Source: Hadersleviella sp041745395
GTDB taxonomy: Bacteria; Chloroflexota; Anaerolineae; Promineifilales; Promineifilaceae
Assembly (NCBI GenBank): GCA_041745395.1
Contig: JBGTIZ010000353.1
Coordinates: 1-15,756, forward strand
Direction: 5' to 3'
Length of the DNA stretch: 15,756 nt
Below the pieces are notes generated by a model, which was not told the DNA's origin, made no database searches, and saw only the letters and a program-made list of their open reading frames with translations. Below, one piece after another: positions 14,419 to 15,756 of this stretch (within the stretch, counting starts at the first letter, position 1; each line of letters starts with the position of its first letter). A program made the position numbers and the translations under genes.

Positions 14419-15669
14419 ATGATTATGAATCCTCATCCCCAACTCCGTTCCCAGCTAGACGTTCAGCCCTACACCCACCAAGGTGAGCCGATGTGGCTGT
14501 TTGTGGATCCGTTGCAATTGAGCGAAAACCAGTTGCTTTTGCCACCTGCGCTGGCGCAATTTGCGGTTTATCTAAACGGCCAGCGCACGTTGGCAGAAGC
14601 CAACGTGCTTCTGGCGGCACAGGCGGGGTTTGCTCTGCCAGATGACGTGATGGCGGAGTTGCTGGCCGCGCTGGCTGAGAGCTTTTTGCTGGAGAATGAC
14701 CACACGGCCGTGGCCAAACGCACCCGCCGCGACCAATTCCGCGCCCAGCCCTACCGCCCTCCCCAAATCGCCGGCTATGGCTATCCCGCCAACCCCGAAC
14801 ATTTGCGCCGCAAACTGGATGAATATGGTCAGGGAGATGACCCCCAAAATTTGGCGGCGTTTGCGGATTGGCACGGCCGTGCCCTTGTCTCGCCCCATAT
14901 TGATTACCAGCGGGGCGGGGCAGTTTATGCCCAAGTGTGGCAACGCGCTTCCACGGCCGTGCAAACTGCCGACCTCATCCTCATTTTTGCCACCGATCAT
15001 CGCGGCGGCCTCGGCACGCTCACCCTCACGCCCCTGCCCTACGGCACACCGTACGGCGTTCTGCCCACCGACCCCGCTCTAGTCGAAAAACTGGCGGACA
15101 GCATCGGCCACGAACAGGCGTTTGCGCTCGAGCTAAACCATGAGCAAGAGCATTCGGTCGAGCTAGCCGCCGTCTGGCTGCACCATGTGCTGGGGGAGCA
15201 AACGCCGCCGCCCGTTGTGCCGTTGCTAATCGGGTCGTTTCAGCATTTTGTGAGCAATGGCGGGCATCCGCTCCGCGATGAGGAGATGATGGGCTTTATC
15301 GAAACGCTGGTCGAGCAGACGCGGGGGCGCAAGGTGTTGTGTGTGGCTTCGGTGGATTTGGCGCATGTGGGGCCGGCGTTTGAGGATGATTTTGTGATGG
15401 ATGAGGCGCGGCGGGCGGCTTTGGTGGAGATGGATGAGCGGTTAATCACGGCCGTGTTAAACGGCGACGAAGAGCAATTCTACAACGACATCGCCGCCAT
15501 TCAGGACGCCAACAAAGTGTGCGGTTTCAGCCCGCTCTACCTCATGCTCCGCTACCTGCGCCAGCGGGACGGCCAGCCCGTGCGCGGCCACAAAATCGCG
15601 TACCAACAGTGCCCCGCTGACCCGCAAAACCATTCATTGGTTTCTGTCTGTGGTTTGTTGCTTGACTGA
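14419..15669 (+). CDS. amrB: AmmeMemoRadiSam system protein B (MEMO1 family) with N-terminal extension
   Basis: The 416-aa protein has a MEMO1 domain from about residue 140 to the end. SPHIDYQRGG with His160, the strand ending FATDHRGGLG, EHSVELAAVWLHHVLG with His245, and ASVDLAHVGPAF are the metal-site and core motifs of this class III extradiol-dioxygenase-like fold. The first 110 residues are an extra domain: LRSQLDVQPYTHQGEPMWLF and LNGQRTLAEANVLLAAQAG resemble a PqqD-like winged helix, suggesting a peptide or protein-binding partner. MEMO1 proteins are linked to radical SAM and AMMECR1 partners, which are not in the window. ATG 14419 and 14425 are equally possible; neither has a Shine-Dalgarno sequence. 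Four CACGGCCGTG sites are in the gene. Confidence 0.88.
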   Translation: MIMNPHPQLRSQLDVQPYTHQGEPMWLFVDPLQLSENQLLLPPALAQFAVYLNGQRTLAEANVLLAAQAGFALPDDVMAELLAALAESFLLENDHTAVAKRTRRDQFRAQPYRPPQIAGYGYPANPEHLRRKLDEYGQGDDPQNLAAFADWHGRALVSPHIDYQRGGAVYAQVWQRASTAVQTADLILIFATDHRGGLGTLTLTPLPYGTPYGVLPTDPALVEKLADSIGHEQAFALELNHEQEHSVELAAVWLHHVLGEQTPPPVVPLLIGSFQHFVSNGGHPLRDEEMMGFIETLVEQTRGRKVLCVASVDLAHVGPAFEDDFVMDEARRAALVEMDERLITAVLNGDEEQFYNDIAAIQDANKVCGFSPLYLMLRYLRQRDGQPVRGHKIAYQQCPADPQNHSLVSVCGLLLD

Positions 15670-15690
15670 TTTCTACTGTTTCGTCACTAT

Positions 15691-15709
15691 AGGAGCTGAG
15701 TTCCTTTTT
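15691..15709 (+). terminator. possible terminator, AGGAGCTGAGTTCCT hairpin
   Basis: A 7-bp near-palindrome (15691-15705, one G-T pair) with a one-base centre is followed by a T run (15705-15709). It is an altered copy of the AGGAACTNAGTTCCT element at 4287-4319. The tight loop makes it a weak terminator, but it lies 22 nt after the amrB stop codon. Confidence 0.35.
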
Positions 15710-15756
15710 GAGGCTTAAAAATTTAATTCGGTAATAGCTGGCTTCGTGGGGGGCGG

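Larger units (their letters stand above)
1418..15456. repeat. iterated palindrome CACGGCCGTG (26 core sites)
   Basis: The ACGGCCGT core begins at 1419, 2273, 3817, 4718, 4970, 6023, 6195, 6389, 6522, 6699, 8015, 8264, 8492, 8591, 9203, 9560, 11083, 11201, 11380, 11738, 13465, 13540, 14704, 14873, 14953 and 15448. All except 3817 and 6023 are the full ten-base palindrome. Twenty-two sites are inside genes on either strand and four in intergenic DNA. By base composition fewer than one core copy is expected in the window. The PRC, DUF368, beta-helix, toxin-antitoxin and hydrolase genes have none. Confidence 0.95.

Overview
The window (about 57% G+C by eye) looks like a chromosomal segment of an uncultured Chloroflexota bacterium of Anaerolineae/Ardenticatenia type. 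This is an inference from gene content (MEMO1-family protein with an N-terminal extension, stand-alone GlmU-like beta-helix protein, two-domain OpuC/ProW-type permease, CPBP protease) and from the mosaic of short intergenic repeats. No rRNA, tRNA, CRISPR array, transposase or phage gene was seen.

Layout: 297-857 PRC-barrel protein with a good sigma70-like promoter and a terminator; 969-2165 acyl-CoA dehydrogenase, followed by two terminators; 2381-3430 DUF368 membrane protein (undecaprenyl-phosphate translocase family); 3517-4269 HAD phosphatase and 4346-4894 HD-domain nucleotidase, separated by a long hairpin; 4895-5468 a gene-poor stretch with decayed-looking sequence; 5469-5940 (minus) a RelE toxin with its ribbon-helix-helix antitoxin; 6134-6814 (minus) an unknown protein; 7165-7881 a left-handed beta-helix acyltransferase-like protein; 8090-9715 a solute-binding lipoprotein; 9833-10852 an alpha/beta-hydrolase-like protein apparently without a nucleophile; 10954-11964 a CPBP membrane protease; 12307-14370 a fused tandem ABC permease; 14419-15669 an AmmeMemoRadiSam B (MEMO1) protein. 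The genes do not form one obvious pathway; most stand as single units.

The most striking signal is not a gene. The perfect palindrome CACGGCCGTG occurs 24 times (its ACGGCCGT core 26 times), where well under one copy is expected by chance. It lies inside unrelated genes on both strands and in intergenic DNA. At many copies the local base composition switches from G/T-rich on the left to A/C-rich on the right, then drifts back, giving a sawtooth GC skew. Because the arrangement is its own reverse complement, it does not depend on gene strand. I know of no description of this in this group; it resembles the HIP1 palindrome of cyanobacteria in abundance but adds a skew switch.

A second layer is a set of short intergenic repeat modules (GTAAGC tracts, TTCGACARGCTYAGCC, CACCTTGCACCCTG tracts, a 40-bp TGACACATGACACG element, AGGAACTNAGTTCCT palindromes), some in the same order after stop codons and some touching start codons.
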